From: Gemmatimonadales bacterium UBA7835 | GTDB lineage: Bacteria > Gemmatimonadota > Gemmatimonadetes > Longimicrobiales > Gaopeijiaceae | Direction: 5' to 3' | Assembly: GCA_002500925.1 (NCBI GenBank) | Contig: DLTN01000100.1 | Location: forward strand, 1 to 64,000 | Length of the DNA stretch: 64,000 nt | Shown here: positions 51,351-61,113 of the stretch, piece after piece | Layout of the letters: the number at the start of each line of letters is the position of its first letter | Numbering within the stretch: the stretch's first letter is position 1 | Program-made: the position numbers and the translations under genes | The notes under the pieces: model-generated | The model's database searches: none | The model's input: the letters and a program-made list of their open reading frames with translations, nothing else | Told to the model about the DNA's origin: nothing

Positions 51351-54300
51351 CTACCACTGCTCAATACGGTCCTGGGCCGTGAAAAAGAGAATCCGCTCCT
51401 TCACGGGCTCACCGGTCAGCTGAGCCCAAGCTTCAGCATATAGATCAACCTGACGACGGTAGGCCGCCTCTCGAGCCGTAAAATCGGGATCAGTTCCAAC
51501 GTCCGTTTTGTAGTCCGCTACAACCCAACCACCACGCTCACGGAAGGCGAGGTCAATCACGCCCTCCAGCACCGAAACCGGCATGTTCTCTCCCTCTGCA
51601 ACATCGGCTGCCGGGTACCCGTGCCCCTGCCGAGACCTCACTTGTTTCTCCTCATCCCTAGAGAGTTCTTGGCCGAAGAGGTCTAACTGCCTACGTGCAC
51701 GGCCGGGGCCCGACTCAGATTCAGAATCATGCTCCGGGTCGGGCTTGCCGTCACTCAACCCAGGCAGAGCGAAAGAGATTTCTGTTAACATGCGCTTAGC
51801 CGCCTTCGCCCTACTCCAAAGGGACGAAGATTGGACCGCTTTTACTAGTCCGATTAGCTCGCGTAATTCCATCGGCTCCCCATTGTCGTCGAGCGGACGT
51901 CCGTGCTCTACCAGCAGGTTTCTGAAAACTCCCTGAGAAGCTTGATCCGGAGAGACCTCAGCCGCGTGAGCCAGTGCTGCATGGACCGCACTCCCCCATG
52001 AATAGCCCCGAAACTCCGAAGATGCCCTAGTCGGCTCCTTAATGGATTTTTTCAGCGACCGGGATACATCGCGCGAATCCGAGTCAGCAAAAGAACCTGA
52101 GGGTGAGAGATCTTCTTTCGTGAGACTGGTCACAGTCTGGTGCAAAAACGTAGGAACAGCCCGACTCGACAGATCTGCGAAAGCTCGCTTAACCTCGTTG
52201 CCTACTTCTTCATTTGAAAAACTGAGAGTATCTCGCTCGCTGGCCGTCCGAGGCTCTAAGCTAAGAACGATGGCATTGTCTTCGAGCCAGGTTTCGAGGG
52301 GCGCCCACGGTGAGCGGGAACGATTCTTTCTCGGCCACCTAGAGATAACTAGTTCCTCCTCAGCACGAGTGACCGCAACGTAGAGGAGGCGGACATACTC
52401 GTCCCGGCTAAAATCCTTCTCGAGTGCTTCATACTCGAACCAGTTCTCCGGACGGGCTAGGTCACGGTTGTCCGTCACGCGCATATAACCCTTGGCCCCG
52501 TCATCTCTGCTCCTTGTCGTATGTATCTTTGGCCGCCTCGGGTTCGGTGATGACGTCGGTTGAGCCAGCACAACGACTTTCCCCTGGAGTCCTTTAGCCT
52601 GATGCAAATTCATTAATCGCACAGCATCCGGTCGTCCCGGTTCCAGCGGGGCTTCTGCACGCTGCTGATCCAGAGCGGCTTGGACTGCCGAAAGCGCGCC
52701 GGGTAATGACGCGTCACCAGCGAGAGCCGCAGCACGCACCGAATCAAGTACATACAACAGTGCACCGGCCCTCAGCGTACCAAGTTCTTCCGCGGCCGCA
52801 TACGGCAGCAGCCCCAATTCGCTCGTGACACTCCCGAGAAAGATGTCCGCCGGTTCCGAAATAGACCTCCGCCACCACCCGTGCAGGCGCCTCAGAGCCG
52901 AGAGCACATCCTCATTCCCCTCACTCCCCGGCCTCATCACGTCGAAGGTACCGCCACCCAAAGAGTGCTGGGTGAGCTTCTCATAATCGAGTCCGAAGAA
53001 GAGGCCCGTAAGCACAGCCACAACCCGCACCGGATTAGTGGGGTCGATCATGCACTGAATTAGCACTTTGAGTTCATCTATCTCCCCGCCCACACCGACA
53101 CCTGCTCCCGCGACCGAGACTGGAAGCCCATGAGACTCCAACGCTTTAGCATATTCGATGAGTTGGTGTGGAAGCCTGGTCAGAACAAGAAAGTCCTCAG
53201 GATTCCTCTCCCCGGCGTCGATGCGCTCACGAATCCATGAGGCAATTCGCAAGCCGTCATCCGCAGCCACATCCTCCAGCCGTGTCCTTTCAGGATCAAC
53301 GTCGTAAACGAAAACTCCCTCGCACGGGACATCGCCTTTGGGCGGTATTGTGTCCAAGCGCTCAAACGCGGCCTGGCTATCGGTCGCTTCAGCAGGAAAG
53401 AAGTCGGGGTCGGAGAAGACCTGATTTACTAGCTCACCAATAGCAGGCCTAGACCTGAAATTGGTTGAGAGGCGCAGAACTTCTCCAAGCTCACTAAAGC
53501 GCTCCTTCACCAACCGATAGAACTGGATGTCAGCCCGACGGAATCGATAGATGCTCTGCTTCGGGTCCCCAACGACGAAGAGTGACCCCGGCCTAGGATT
53601 CGCAAACCACCAGTCAACTCCCATATCTCCGGACGAATCTTCTGGAGGATCCGAAGCAAGCAGGAACACGATCTCGGCTTGAAGAGGATCCGTATCCTGA
53701 AATTCGTCTACGAAGATGCAACGATAACGGTCTCCTAGGTAACGCCGGACTTGAGGATTTTCCCTCAAGAGCCGGCCAGTAAGTTCGAGAAGGTCCTGAA
53801 AGTCGAGCTTGCCTATTCGCATCCGGTGAGCAGCGAACTCGGTCACCGCCGCGCGACCAAGATCGATCGCGAGAGCATATCGGTATCCGAGCCAACGGCT
53901 TACGAGACTGTGTGCAGGTGTATCCCCTACTCCAAACTTATCGACACGCTCGCAGAATGCCTTCGCCAAAGCTTTATCACGCCACCGCTTCTGTACCACT
54001 TTGTGCCCGCGTGGGCCTTTCTTGCACAAGAGAGCAACGGCACTAATCACATCCGTTGTCTCTTTCCAACCAGTGACCTCGCGCTCGAAGTGCAACTCAC
54101 GGATAATTTCCTGCAGTCTATCCCACCCTTTCTCAGGTCGCTTCTCGTCCATTAGCTCCCAGCCAGTCTCCACAATGGACTCGAGTTCTTTCCTTACCGT
54201 TGCTAGCTCTGCGGCTGTAGGCAGACCTGACGTCGCTGTGGGAAACACAACATCATCGTTACCGACTAGGACCTCGAACATCCCGTATAGAGAAACCGGT

Positions 54301-54965
54301 GAAATTCCGGCCTCCGATAATTTTTCGAGACGCGGATCACAATCGCGTGTGAGTCTCTCTAGGTACGAATCCCAGAAACGACGACAGAGTTCTTCCCGCT
54401 CTTCAACACGAAGCTCTTCAAAGCCCGGATCAAGACCGACATCAATCGGCCGTTCTCTGAGAAGACGCGCACAGAAGGAGTGAATAGTGCCTATGAATGC
54501 ACGATCGATGTCATCAAGCGCTTTAACTAGGCGACCCACAATCAGATCGTCCTGCACTTCGACCTCACGCTGCTCATTGAGCGTAAGCTCTACCTGCGCT
54601 TGAAACCGTTCCCTTAGTTCTGCTGCCGCCTTTCGAGTAAAGGTGACTGCCGCTATCTCGTCCACTTTAGCCGTTCCAGTCGAGATCAGGGCTACAAGAC
54701 GATCCACCAGAGCTGTTGTCTTACCTGACCCCGCTCCAGCCTCCACAAATAAATTCGTACCCAAGTCCGACTTGATGCGGGCTCGGGCTTCGTCGTCCGG
54801 GAGTGAGGGTCGGGGTGCGGCGTTTTTGGTCACGCCGGCAATCTGACCTTTGGAATCATTCGAGGGAAGATCCTCGACCGCTGGCAGAGCCCATCCGGAC
54901 CGGTATGAAATGACTGGAGCACACAGAGTCGAGGTGGAGATAAGCGCGGCGACATTAGGTCCCAA
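51351..54965 (-). CDS. AddA-like UvrD/RecB-family helicase-nuclease
   Basis: A 1204-residue protein, close to AddA (about 1230) and RecB (about 1180). Helicase motifs: Walker A EAGAGSGKTTALV near 75-87, TFTRKAAAELRERF (motif Ia), GTIHSFCARLL, FVDEFQDTDPLQAEI (motif II), VGDPKQSIYRFRRADI (motif III), STNFRS and MNLHQAKGLQGKVVV (motif V) and VAVTRAEEELV (motif VI). The C-terminus has a PD-(D/E)xK nuclease: EGVIDLAFRERGGW and VADYKTD, followed by RQVDLYAEAW. It repairs double-strand breaks, normally with AddB or AdnB. No AddB gene is in this window. The first about 44 residues look unlike the family; GTG at 54833 is an alternative start. Confidence 0.88.
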   Translation of the reverse strand: MGPNVAALISTSTLCAPVISYRSGWALPAVEDLPSNDSKGQIAGVTKNAAPRPSLPDDEARARIKSDLGTNLFVEAGAGSGKTTALVDRLVALISTGTAKVDEIAAVTFTRKAAAELRERFQAQVELTLNEQREVEVQDDLIVGRLVKALDDIDRAFIGTIHSFCARLLRERPIDVGLDPGFEELRVEEREELCRRFWDSYLERLTRDCDPRLEKLSEAGISPVSLYGMFEVLVGNDDVVFPTATSGLPTAAELATVRKELESIVETGWELMDEKRPEKGWDRLQEIIRELHFEREVTGWKETTDVISAVALLCKKGPRGHKVVQKRWRDKALAKAFCERVDKFGVGDTPAHSLVSRWLGYRYALAIDLGRAAVTEFAAHRMRIGKLDFQDLLELTGRLLRENPQVRRYLGDRYRCIFVDEFQDTDPLQAEIVFLLASDPPEDSSGDMGVDWWFANPRPGSLFVVGDPKQSIYRFRRADIQFYRLVKERFSELGEVLRLSTNFRSRPAIGELVNQVFSDPDFFPAEATDSQAAFERLDTIPPKGDVPCEGVFVYDVDPERTRLEDVAADDGLRIASWIRERIDAGERNPEDFLVLTRLPHQLIEYAKALESHGLPVSVAGAGVGVGGEIDELKVLIQCMIDPTNPVRVVAVLTGLFFGLDYEKLTQHSLGGGTFDVMRPGSEGNEDVLSALRRLHGWWRRSISEPADIFLGSVTSELGLLPYAAAEELGTLRAGALLYVLDSVRAAALAGDASLPGALSAVQAALDQQRAEAPLEPGRPDAVRLMNLHQAKGLQGKVVVLAQPTSSPNPRRPKIHTTRSRDDGAKGYMRVTDNRDLARPENWFEYEALEKDFSRDEYVRLLYVAVTRAEEELVISRWPRKNRSRSPWAPLETWLEDNAIVLSLEPRTASERDTLSFSNEEVGNEVKRAFADLSSRAVPTFLHQTVTSLTKEDLSPSGSFADSDSRDVSRSLKKSIKEPTRASSEFRGYSWGSAVHAALAHAAEVSPDQASQGVFRNLLVEHGRPLDDNGEPMELRELIGLVKAVQSSSLWSRAKAAKRMLTEISFALPGLSDGKPDPEHDSESESGPGRARRQLDLFGQELSRDEEKQVRSRQGHGYPAADVAEGENMPVSVLEGVIDLAFRERGGWVVADYKTDVGTDPDFTAREAAYRRQVDLYAEAWAQLTGEPVKERILFFTAQDRIEQW

Positions 54966-55000
54966 TGACCGCGGAATCGGAGTTGGCGCCCTAAGCTCTG

Positions 55001-56065
55001 CTAGTCACGATTCAGGTCGTACCTCATGATGCGGCCATGTGGACCGGCCTTGTTCCGCTCAAGCCCAAAAACCTCCCCTAAAGGACCGGGGGCTAGATCA
55101 AGATGCGCTCTGAGCGCCTCTCGTTCCGATTTACTCATCGAGAACGAAAACGCTGAAACATTCCGCTCCATCTGACCCAATCGTGTTGCCCCACAGATCA
55201 CCCCTGCTACCTGTGATTGATCGAGAACCCAACGAAGCGCTACGGACGACATCTCAACACCGTGATTCTGAGCTATTCCCGCCATAGTTTGTAGCAAAGC
55301 CTGATAGGCTTCCCAGCCGCCAAATTCGTCTATGATGAGGCGGTACTTAATGAGTGAGCGGTTCTGAAACTCGATCGGTTCGCTCTCTCCCAACCAACGG
55401 TCCGTGAGAAATCCTCCCGCTAGGGCCCCAAAGCCTAACATCCACGTTTGAGAGCCTTCGCAGTGCAGAGCCAATGATCGCTCTGGTCGGCGATCGAGAA
55501 GCGAATACTGAACCTGATTGATGATCGGCACGAACCCGACGGCGTTCAGTCTCTTAATCCTGGACACGTCAAGATTGGTGACCCCTACATTACCGATTTT
55601 CCCTTCCTCCCTTAGTTCATCCAGCCAGCCGGCCGTGTCCTCAAAGCCAGGGACTTCGTTCCGCCACCAGTAGTATTGGACGAGGTCAAGCCTCTCCAGA
55701 CCCAGCCGGCTTAAAGACCGCTCCACTATTCGGCGCACATACGATCGATCTACAAGGGGAAGATCCGACCAGTCGGGTACAAACTTCGTATGTATCTGGA
55801 TCTGAGTCTCGTTAGAACTCGATGCCCAGCGCTTGATGAAACGGCCAAATATTTCTTCTACGCCAGTGTAAATATCAGCGCAGTCAAAGGTTGTGACACC
55901 GAGCTCGGCTGAAGCCTCCAGCACATCGATGGGATCATCTTGACCAGCTTGGGTCAGGGGGTGACCTGATGAAAATTGCCAACCGCCATGGATAAGGCGA
56001 CTTATCGAATATCCGTCCCTAATATCGCGACGATCGACCACGAAATCGCGTGACTTGGCCTTCAC
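55001..56065 (-). CDS. Aldo/keto reductase
   Basis: A 354-residue protein with the AKR fold: DCADIYTGVEEIFGRF (catalytic Asp/Tyr), IQIHTKFVPDW (Lys), LVQYYWWRNEV, VGVTNLDVSRI, NQVQYSLLDRRPE and CGATRLGQMERNV at the NADPH-binding end. Start GTG 56065 is set by a 4-base GTGA overlap with the TIGR04076 gene. It reduces aldehydes or ketones with NADPH; substrate unknown. It stands in the minus-strand run downstream of ribA. Confidence 0.88.
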   Translation of the reverse strand: MKAKSRDFVVDRRDIRDGYSISRLIHGGWQFSSGHPLTQAGQDDPIDVLEASAELGVTTFDCADIYTGVEEIFGRFIKRWASSSNETQIQIHTKFVPDWSDLPLVDRSYVRRIVERSLSRLGLERLDLVQYYWWRNEVPGFEDTAGWLDELREEGKIGNVGVTNLDVSRIKRLNAVGFVPIINQVQYSLLDRRPERSLALHCEGSQTWMLGFGALAGGFLTDRWLGESEPIEFQNRSLIKYRLIIDEFGGWEAYQALLQTMAGIAQNHGVEMSSVALRWVLDQSQVAGVICGATRLGQMERNVSAFSFSMSKSEREALRAHLDLAPGPLGEVFGLERNKAGPHGRIMRYDLNRD

Positions 56066-56412
56066 CCGGCTGTGCTATCTCCCAGCGGTACACGAGTCAC
56101 ATCAGAGTGACGGAATACAGTCTGTCCGGTCCGTGTGATCCGGAAACGCGCACCGCACAAGGGATCCGGACAAGCAACCTCCATGTCCGTTGTCATCCAG
56201 TCGTGCGGATGAGTCTCGCGCTGCTTAGCGGGCAGGAGTGGGAGTAGCGCCGCGAGCGGATAGATCGGAAACGCTTGTCCGGATGGGATCGTAAGGTTTT
56301 CACCCGACAGTTCGAAGTAGTCGCCTATAGCGTGATTGCACACCATGGGCTTGTCTCCTGCGATAACCTCGACACGCAGATCGTACAAAAGAAACTCATC
56401 AGATGCCTGCAC
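56062..56412 (-). CDS. TIGR04076-family protein
   Basis: About 116 residues from GTG 56412, which follows ribA by 7 bases and has AGGAG 12 bases upstream; an in-frame ATG at 56454 or 56493 would run inside ribA. The family pattern is clear: CNHAIGDYFELSGENL, YPLAALLPLLPAKQRE, DWMTTDMEVACPDPLCGARFRI. The Cys/His/Asp set suggests a small metal-binding protein. Function unknown. Members often sit near aldo/keto reductases, and here the stop overlaps the AKR start. Confidence 0.78.
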   Translation of the reverse strand: MQASDEFLLYDLRVEVIAGDKPMVCNHAIGDYFELSGENLTIPSGQAFPIYPLAALLPLLPAKQRETHPHDWMTTDMEVACPDPLCGARFRITRTGQTVFRHSDVTRVPLGDSTAG

Positions 56413-56419
56413 GGTGAGG

Positions 56420-57631
56420 TCAATCTCCTGCTGTTGATTGCGCCAGCATGTCATGAAGCCAGTGACCCGCTCGGGCCACCTTGGCTTCCACATAAGGTCG
56501 ATTGTATCTGTTTAGAGTCCCGTGCAACGGTCGTCGATTAACTACCTCAATCCCCGCATCCTGCATCGCCTGGACCTTATCCGGATTGTTGGTGAGTAGC
56601 TCGATACGACCGATACCTATCTCGTGGAGGATCTGTGCTGCCACACCGTAGCGACGCTCGTCCGGACCGAAACCTAGGGTTCTGTCGGCGTCTATCGTAT
56701 CAAGGCCATTTTCCTGCAGGGTGTAGGCCCTGAACTTATTGTTAAGCCCAATGCCACGACCCTCCTGCGCGAGATAGAGAAGGACGCCGCCCCCCTTTTC
56801 TTCAAAGAACTTCATACTGCCGAGAAGTTGCTCTCCACAGTCACACTTCAAGCTTCCAAAAAGGTCCCCCGTGAAACACGCTGAATGCAGGCGTACCGGC
56901 AGTGGATCGGGCCAATACTTTGGGTTTCCAACAATGATCGCAACATGTTCTTGAAGCCCGTGCGACTCTCGGAACAACACAAAACGGGACTCTTCGTTTT
57001 CGCTCAAGGGAACTGGGGCTTCACTAATCGCAACAACATGACCATCGCACGAAGCTGTGTAATATTCGTTCACTTCACCAACGTCGACGGACAGCAGTTC
57101 ACCGGTGCTGAGAGCTTCATCGATACGTGAGGCAGGAGGTGTTCCAGCCGGCATCGCGACCACTGCCGGCAACAGTCGGGAGAGCCTGACCAACGACAGT
57201 CCGGCAGCCTCTCCCGGTGTAGCCGACGACAACTGAATCGCAGCGGTCTCGTGCACGACATCACTTGAACATGCCAAAGCCAGGATCTCCTGCATGTTGA
57301 CTGCACGCCTCAAGGGGATGGAGTAACCCGCATGCTCAAGCTCATTTATCTCTGCAGGAGATAGTCCCATTGATGCGATCCGATGTGCCGTCACAACGAG
57401 ACGCAATGCTTCATTGCCCATTGCGCGAAATCTGTCGAGCGAATCCAGATCAAGGCCATCGACGGCAGCGACTAGGGCACCACTCACCAACCCACCATCG
57501 GAGGGTGAAGCACCTTTGTCGGTGATAAAGAGAGGGCGCCCTTGGCGCAGATCGAATAGCCCACGTTCAGCGTTGTACATGATACGACTTACTGGGAGTA
57601 GTGGTGTAGGCGCAACGGACATAGTGTCCAT
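56420..57631 (-). CDS. ribA: GTP cyclohydrolase II with N-terminal RibB-like region
   Basis: About 403 residues from ATG 57631; ATGs at 57622 and 57580 are alternatives, and the longest frame from 57799 would lie deep in opgH. The GTPCH II domain has the zinc cysteines in CFTGDLFGSLKCDCGEQL, the catalytic block YLAQEGRGIGLNNKFRAY, and GLDTIDADRTLGFGPDERRY. The N-terminal about 170 residues (ERGLFDLRQGRPLFITD ...) resemble the RibB-like region of proteobacterial RibA proteins that lack DHBP synthase activity. It makes the first riboflavin precursor from GTP. It is unusual here: it sits between opgH and TIGR04076 and overlaps opgH by 65 bases. Confidence 0.92.
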   Translation of the reverse strand: MDTMSVAPTPLLPVSRIMYNAERGLFDLRQGRPLFITDKGASPSDGGLVSGALVAAVDGLDLDSLDRFRAMGNEALRLVVTAHRIASMGLSPAEINELEHAGYSIPLRRAVNMQEILALACSSDVVHETAAIQLSSATPGEAAGLSLVRLSRLLPAVVAMPAGTPPASRIDEALSTGELLSVDVGEVNEYYTASCDGHVVAISEAPVPLSENEESRFVLFRESHGLQEHVAIIVGNPKYWPDPLPVRLHSACFTGDLFGSLKCDCGEQLLGSMKFFEEKGGGVLLYLAQEGRGIGLNNKFRAYTLQENGLDTIDADRTLGFGPDERRYGVAAQILHEIGIGRIELLTNNPDKVQAMQDAGIEVVNRRPLHGTLNRYNRPYVEAKVARAGHWLHDMLAQSTAGD

Positions 57632-59468
57632 TAGCTTCTGTCTCTGTGGAGTCGTGCTCCACTGAAAGTGCGTCCTTTGCGGCACGCACAAAGATGATCT
57701 CGTCAGACGGTGCTGTCTCAGTTGGCACAAGGAGAAGCCCCGCCGCCTGAGACCGCAGTCCAAACGACTGCAAGCTCGTCCATCGCACGAGCGGTACACT
57801 CAAGATGAGCCCAAGGAAAATCGGACTCATCCAGAGAAAGAAAAGAGGGCTCAGTAATAGAGTCGTACCACCCCAAAGTAGTCCAACCGCCAACGGCCAG
57901 CGAGCTGTTCCCAACGCCTCTCGCCAAGTCAAGTCCGAGCCTTCTCGGTCCTGAGCAGCCCAACCCACGGACTGGCCCAACATGATTTCGACCACAAATC
58001 GCGCATGGGACAGCATCATGACCGGTGCTAGAAGGACTGAGAACACAGTCTCTGTAACCACACTGACGACTATACGGAGCGCTCCACCGAACGCATCCCG
58101 ATCGTTCGAGAGGCATGCTATAAGGCCAAACATTTTCGGTAAGAAAAGTAGAGAGCCTGTGAATATAAGCAGCGAAAATAACGGAGCCTTGATAAGCAAG
58201 GGGGGTGCAACGGTAACTCCATGGCTTGAGGGTATGAGGACATAAGCCGTCCCTGCCACAAGAATTAGTAGCCAGAGGAGCGAGGAGATATAGGTCATAG
58301 CACCCAAGAGAAAATGGACTTTGCTCAGTGGGTGAAGTCTCTCACCCTTCAGCAGTCTTAAGTGCTGGAGGCTCCCCTGGGCCCAACGACGATCTCTCCT
58401 AGAATAGGCTTCGATGTTGCCAGGAACCTCTTCCCAACTCCCGGCGGCATCTGGGACGAAAATCACACGCCAACCGGCCCGGCGCAAAAACGCAGCCTCT
58501 ACGAAGTCGTGACTGAGGACCTGACCACCCATTGGAGGACGTCCAGAAAGCACCGGGAGCTTCGCATGGTCACGAAATGGGCGTAGACGCACGATCGCAT
58601 TGTGACCCCAGTAGTTAGCAGTATCCCCAAACCAGAAAGCCTGACCAAACGCTAAGACTGGACCGTATAATGCTCCTGCGAACTGAACCAGTCGTCCAAA
58701 TAAAGAACGTTGCAGAGCAGGCAGGGGTAGCGTCTGAATCAGGCCAACATCCGGATTAGCTTCCATAAGATCCATTAGATGCAGGATTATCTCGCCCGTC
58801 ATAAGCGAGTCTGCATCGAGCACGACCATAAGGTCATAGTCGTAACCGCAGCGCTCACAGAACTCGGACACGTTCCCAGCCTTTCTGCCCTCGTTCAGGT
58901 CTCGACGTCGGTAGTGAATCGGGAAATCTGGATACCGAGACTGTAGTTCCATCCACCGCTCGACCTCCGCGGCCGCTATAGAATGGATTCGGGTATCACT
59001 TAGTAGGTGAACGTGCACCGAATCAGTCTCAAGTGTCACCTTTCGCAGTGATTGGATCATGGCTTCGATCCGCGCCATGACCAATTCAGGTTGCTCATTG
59101 TGGACCGGGATTACCAGAGCCGTTTTTGGAATCGCTCTGGGGCGCACCTGTCCCCTAGGAAGCGGCCGTTTTAACGACCCGGTCACGTCCAAAGTTACTG
59201 GATCCCGCCCAGACACCCTGAGCACAAATCCAATCACAGATGTCCAAAACGGCACCACGATACATGCAAAGGTTGGAACGAACAGCGCGAGAATGACACA
59301 CTCCAGCAATGTCAGTCCCTGCGCGGATACAATGGCAGTCATCATGAGCGTGCCACCTAGAGTCGTCAGCCCCACCAGACCGAAGTACACAGTGCGGCGA
59401 ACTCGAGTGAACGGAATGTTCAGTTCAAGGGGCACTGGGAGGCTCCCATAAATAGCTCCACGTCTCAC
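57567..59468 (-). CDS. opgH: Glucans biosynthesis glucosyltransferase H
   Basis: A 633-residue inner-membrane GT2 enzyme, shorter than E. coli OpgH (847). Motifs: IPVHNEQPELVMARIEAM, LSDTRI, VLDADSLM (DxD), SHDFVEAAF and RRDRRWAQGSLQH (the QxxRW-equivalent), then six or more C-terminal membrane helices. The start is GTG 59468, overlapping opgG by 44 bases; GTG 59435 is an alternative. It polymerises the beta-1,2 backbone of osmoregulated periplasmic glucans from UDP-glucose. The pairing with OpgG is the classic opgGH order. Confidence 0.9.
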   Translation of the reverse strand: MRRGAIYGSLPVPLELNIPFTRVRRTVYFGLVGLTTLGGTLMMTAIVSAQGLTLLECVILALFVPTFACIVVPFWTSVIGFVLRVSGRDPVTLDVTGSLKRPLPRGQVRPRAIPKTALVIPVHNEQPELVMARIEAMIQSLRKVTLETDSVHVHLLSDTRIHSIAAAEVERWMELQSRYPDFPIHYRRRDLNEGRKAGNVSEFCERCGYDYDLMVVLDADSLMTGEIILHLMDLMEANPDVGLIQTLPLPALQRSLFGRLVQFAGALYGPVLAFGQAFWFGDTANYWGHNAIVRLRPFRDHAKLPVLSGRPPMGGQVLSHDFVEAAFLRRAGWRVIFVPDAAGSWEEVPGNIEAYSRRDRRWAQGSLQHLRLLKGERLHPLSKVHFLLGAMTYISSLLWLLILVAGTAYVLIPSSHGVTVAPPLLIKAPLFSLLIFTGSLLFLPKMFGLIACLSNDRDAFGGALRIVVSVVTETVFSVLLAPVMMLSHARFVVEIMLGQSVGWAAQDREGSDLTWREALGTARWPLAVGLLWGGTTLLLSPLFFLWMSPIFLGLILSVPLVRWTSLQSFGLRSQAAGLLLVPTETAPSDEIIFVRAAKDALSVEHDSTETEANGHYVRCAYTTTPSKSYHVQR

Positions 59469-61113
59469 TTATGGCTTGGTTTTCTAGGCGAAGGTAAACG
59501 CGCATATCTGCCCCGCGATCCTCTTCTGCAACCAAAGTGAACGTCGCTCGCCGACCACCATCAGGAAGGACCTGAACCGAAAGATTCGAGATCTCTCCGG
59601 AAGACACCTGAGCCTCCGCAGAAACCATCGCGCGGGGCGGCAAAAACTGAAGTGGGCCACCGTTGAAGTCCACCACAACTCGTCTATGAGTTCTTGGTGG
59701 CGGATTAAACTGACCCGGCAATGCGTCCCAACCAATCCGCGTGCGGGTCACCTGCGCAAGAGATTGAGCGCGGTCTTCGGGGCTCAGGATCTCTGAGTCG
59801 AGTCTTTCATCGAACGTGATCAGGCGGTATCGGTACGTGCGAGACTCCCCTGCCCCCAACAACTCGTCTGGCACCCAAGAGGCGACGACGTTGTCATTGA
59901 ACTCTGAGTCCGTAGGAATTTCGAGAAGCTCAAGCCCCCCTGAACCCCAGTCACCCTCCACCTGAACCCACTTGCTCGGTCGCCGATGGTATTCAGCCTC
60001 GAGATCCATGTAGTTCTCAAATGAGCGATCTCGTTGCACGAGCCCAAAACCCATAGGGGACATATCGCGCAGCGATGTAAGACGGATTCCATCTCCGTTG
60101 GTCAATGGACGCCAAATCCACTCGCCCCTACCCGTGTGCATAAGAACGCCCTCTGAGTCATGGACTCTGGGCCGGAAATCTTCATCCCCACCGCGATCGA
60201 AAGTCCCATGCAAATACATACTCGTCAGCGGAGCAACGCCGAGCTTCCCAACATCTGTTCTTGCGAAGAGTCTCGCTTCTACGTCGAGAACGGTTGGGGC
60301 CAATTCTCTTCCAGGTGTCAATTGGAAGTGAAATGCACCTGTGATCGATGGACCATCGAGCAAGCCTAACAATGTCAGGCTTTTTGACTGATCCCCCGGC
60401 CGCACTACCCAGAACTCAACAAAATCGGGAAACTCCTCCCCGGCAGAGCTGGCGACATCAACCGCTATCCCTCTTGAAGAGATGCCGTAAACCTGTCCCG
60501 GACCAAGCAGACGGAAATACGACGCGCCGAGGAACGAAACCACCTCATCTAGGTGGCCAACCTCGTTCAAAGGGTACAGGATCTTCAGCCCGGCGTACCC
60601 TGCTTGAGGGGCGACCGATAGGTCTAGCCCTCTCAATTCATCTCCGTATTCAAAAAGAGTTGGATCGAAGGCGATCGTTGAAGCTCGTCCGTCCTTCACG
60701 AGATGGATTTGAACCGGGTCGTTGTTACCACCGCCCGGATGGAAGAGCTGTACCTCAAACGGCAATTCCTCACGCCAGATTGCCCGATCTGACCGGAATG
60801 CTATGCTCCGATGCTGAACATAGGTAAGGTCTGACAGAGACCGAGACACAATGGGAGTCGGCGCACGGTAATCTGACTGGGCACGAAGTCGTGCATATGT
60901 GGTAACGTGTTCGAACAGAGTCAGCCCACCGGGTTCCGAAACCCATGCAGGCATATTCACACCAGATCCGTTAACTACTTCCTCGTGGGGGTGGGCTGGC
61001 GGAATCTCATCACCACCGGCGTTTGATCTAGGGATGTCCTCGCCGACACATGCACCCCACCCTCCTGTAAGCAGGAGGGTCCACAGCAGACGAATACGGA
61101 AGACAGGTATCAT
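59425..61113 (-). CDS. opgG: Glucan biosynthesis protein G (periplasmic)
   Basis: 562 residues from ATG 61113, close to E. coli OpgG (511). The N-terminus MIPVFRIRLLWTLLLTGG gives a lipobox GWGAC, so it is probably a lipoprotein rather than the soluble periplasmic E. coli type. OpgG-type sequence: YVQHRSIAFRSDRAIWRE, VQLFHPGG, SYFRLLGPGQVYGISSRGIA and the C-terminal Ig-like domain (RVVVDFNGGPL). It modifies or branches the nascent glucan. The ATG overlaps, head to head, the start of the divergent membrane-protein gene (61111-61114 read CATG). Confidence 0.9.
   Translation of the reverse strand: MIPVFRIRLLWTLLLTGGWGACVGEDIPRSNAGGDEIPPAHPHEEVVNGSGVNMPAWVSEPGGLTLFEHVTTYARLRAQSDYRAPTPIVSRSLSDLTYVQHRSIAFRSDRAIWREELPFEVQLFHPGGGNNDPVQIHLVKDGRASTIAFDPTLFEYGDELRGLDLSVAPQAGYAGLKILYPLNEVGHLDEVVSFLGASYFRLLGPGQVYGISSRGIAVDVASSAGEEFPDFVEFWVVRPGDQSKSLTLLGLLDGPSITGAFHFQLTPGRELAPTVLDVEARLFARTDVGKLGVAPLTSMYLHGTFDRGGDEDFRPRVHDSEGVLMHTGRGEWIWRPLTNGDGIRLTSLRDMSPMGFGLVQRDRSFENYMDLEAEYHRRPSKWVQVEGDWGSGGLELLEIPTDSEFNDNVVASWVPDELLGAGESRTYRYRLITFDERLDSEILSPEDRAQSLAQVTRTRIGWDALPGQFNPPPRTHRRVVVDFNGGPLQFLPPRAMVSAEAQVSSGEISNLSVQVLPDGGRRATFTLVAEEDRGADMRVYLRLENQAISETWSYLWEPPSAP

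Noticed and set aside
60899..61111. Longer start for the membrane phosphatase/transferase at 60899
   Set aside because: It would lie inside opgG on the opposite strand and add 71 residues without hydrophobic or family character; 61112 begins a normal membrane N-terminus.
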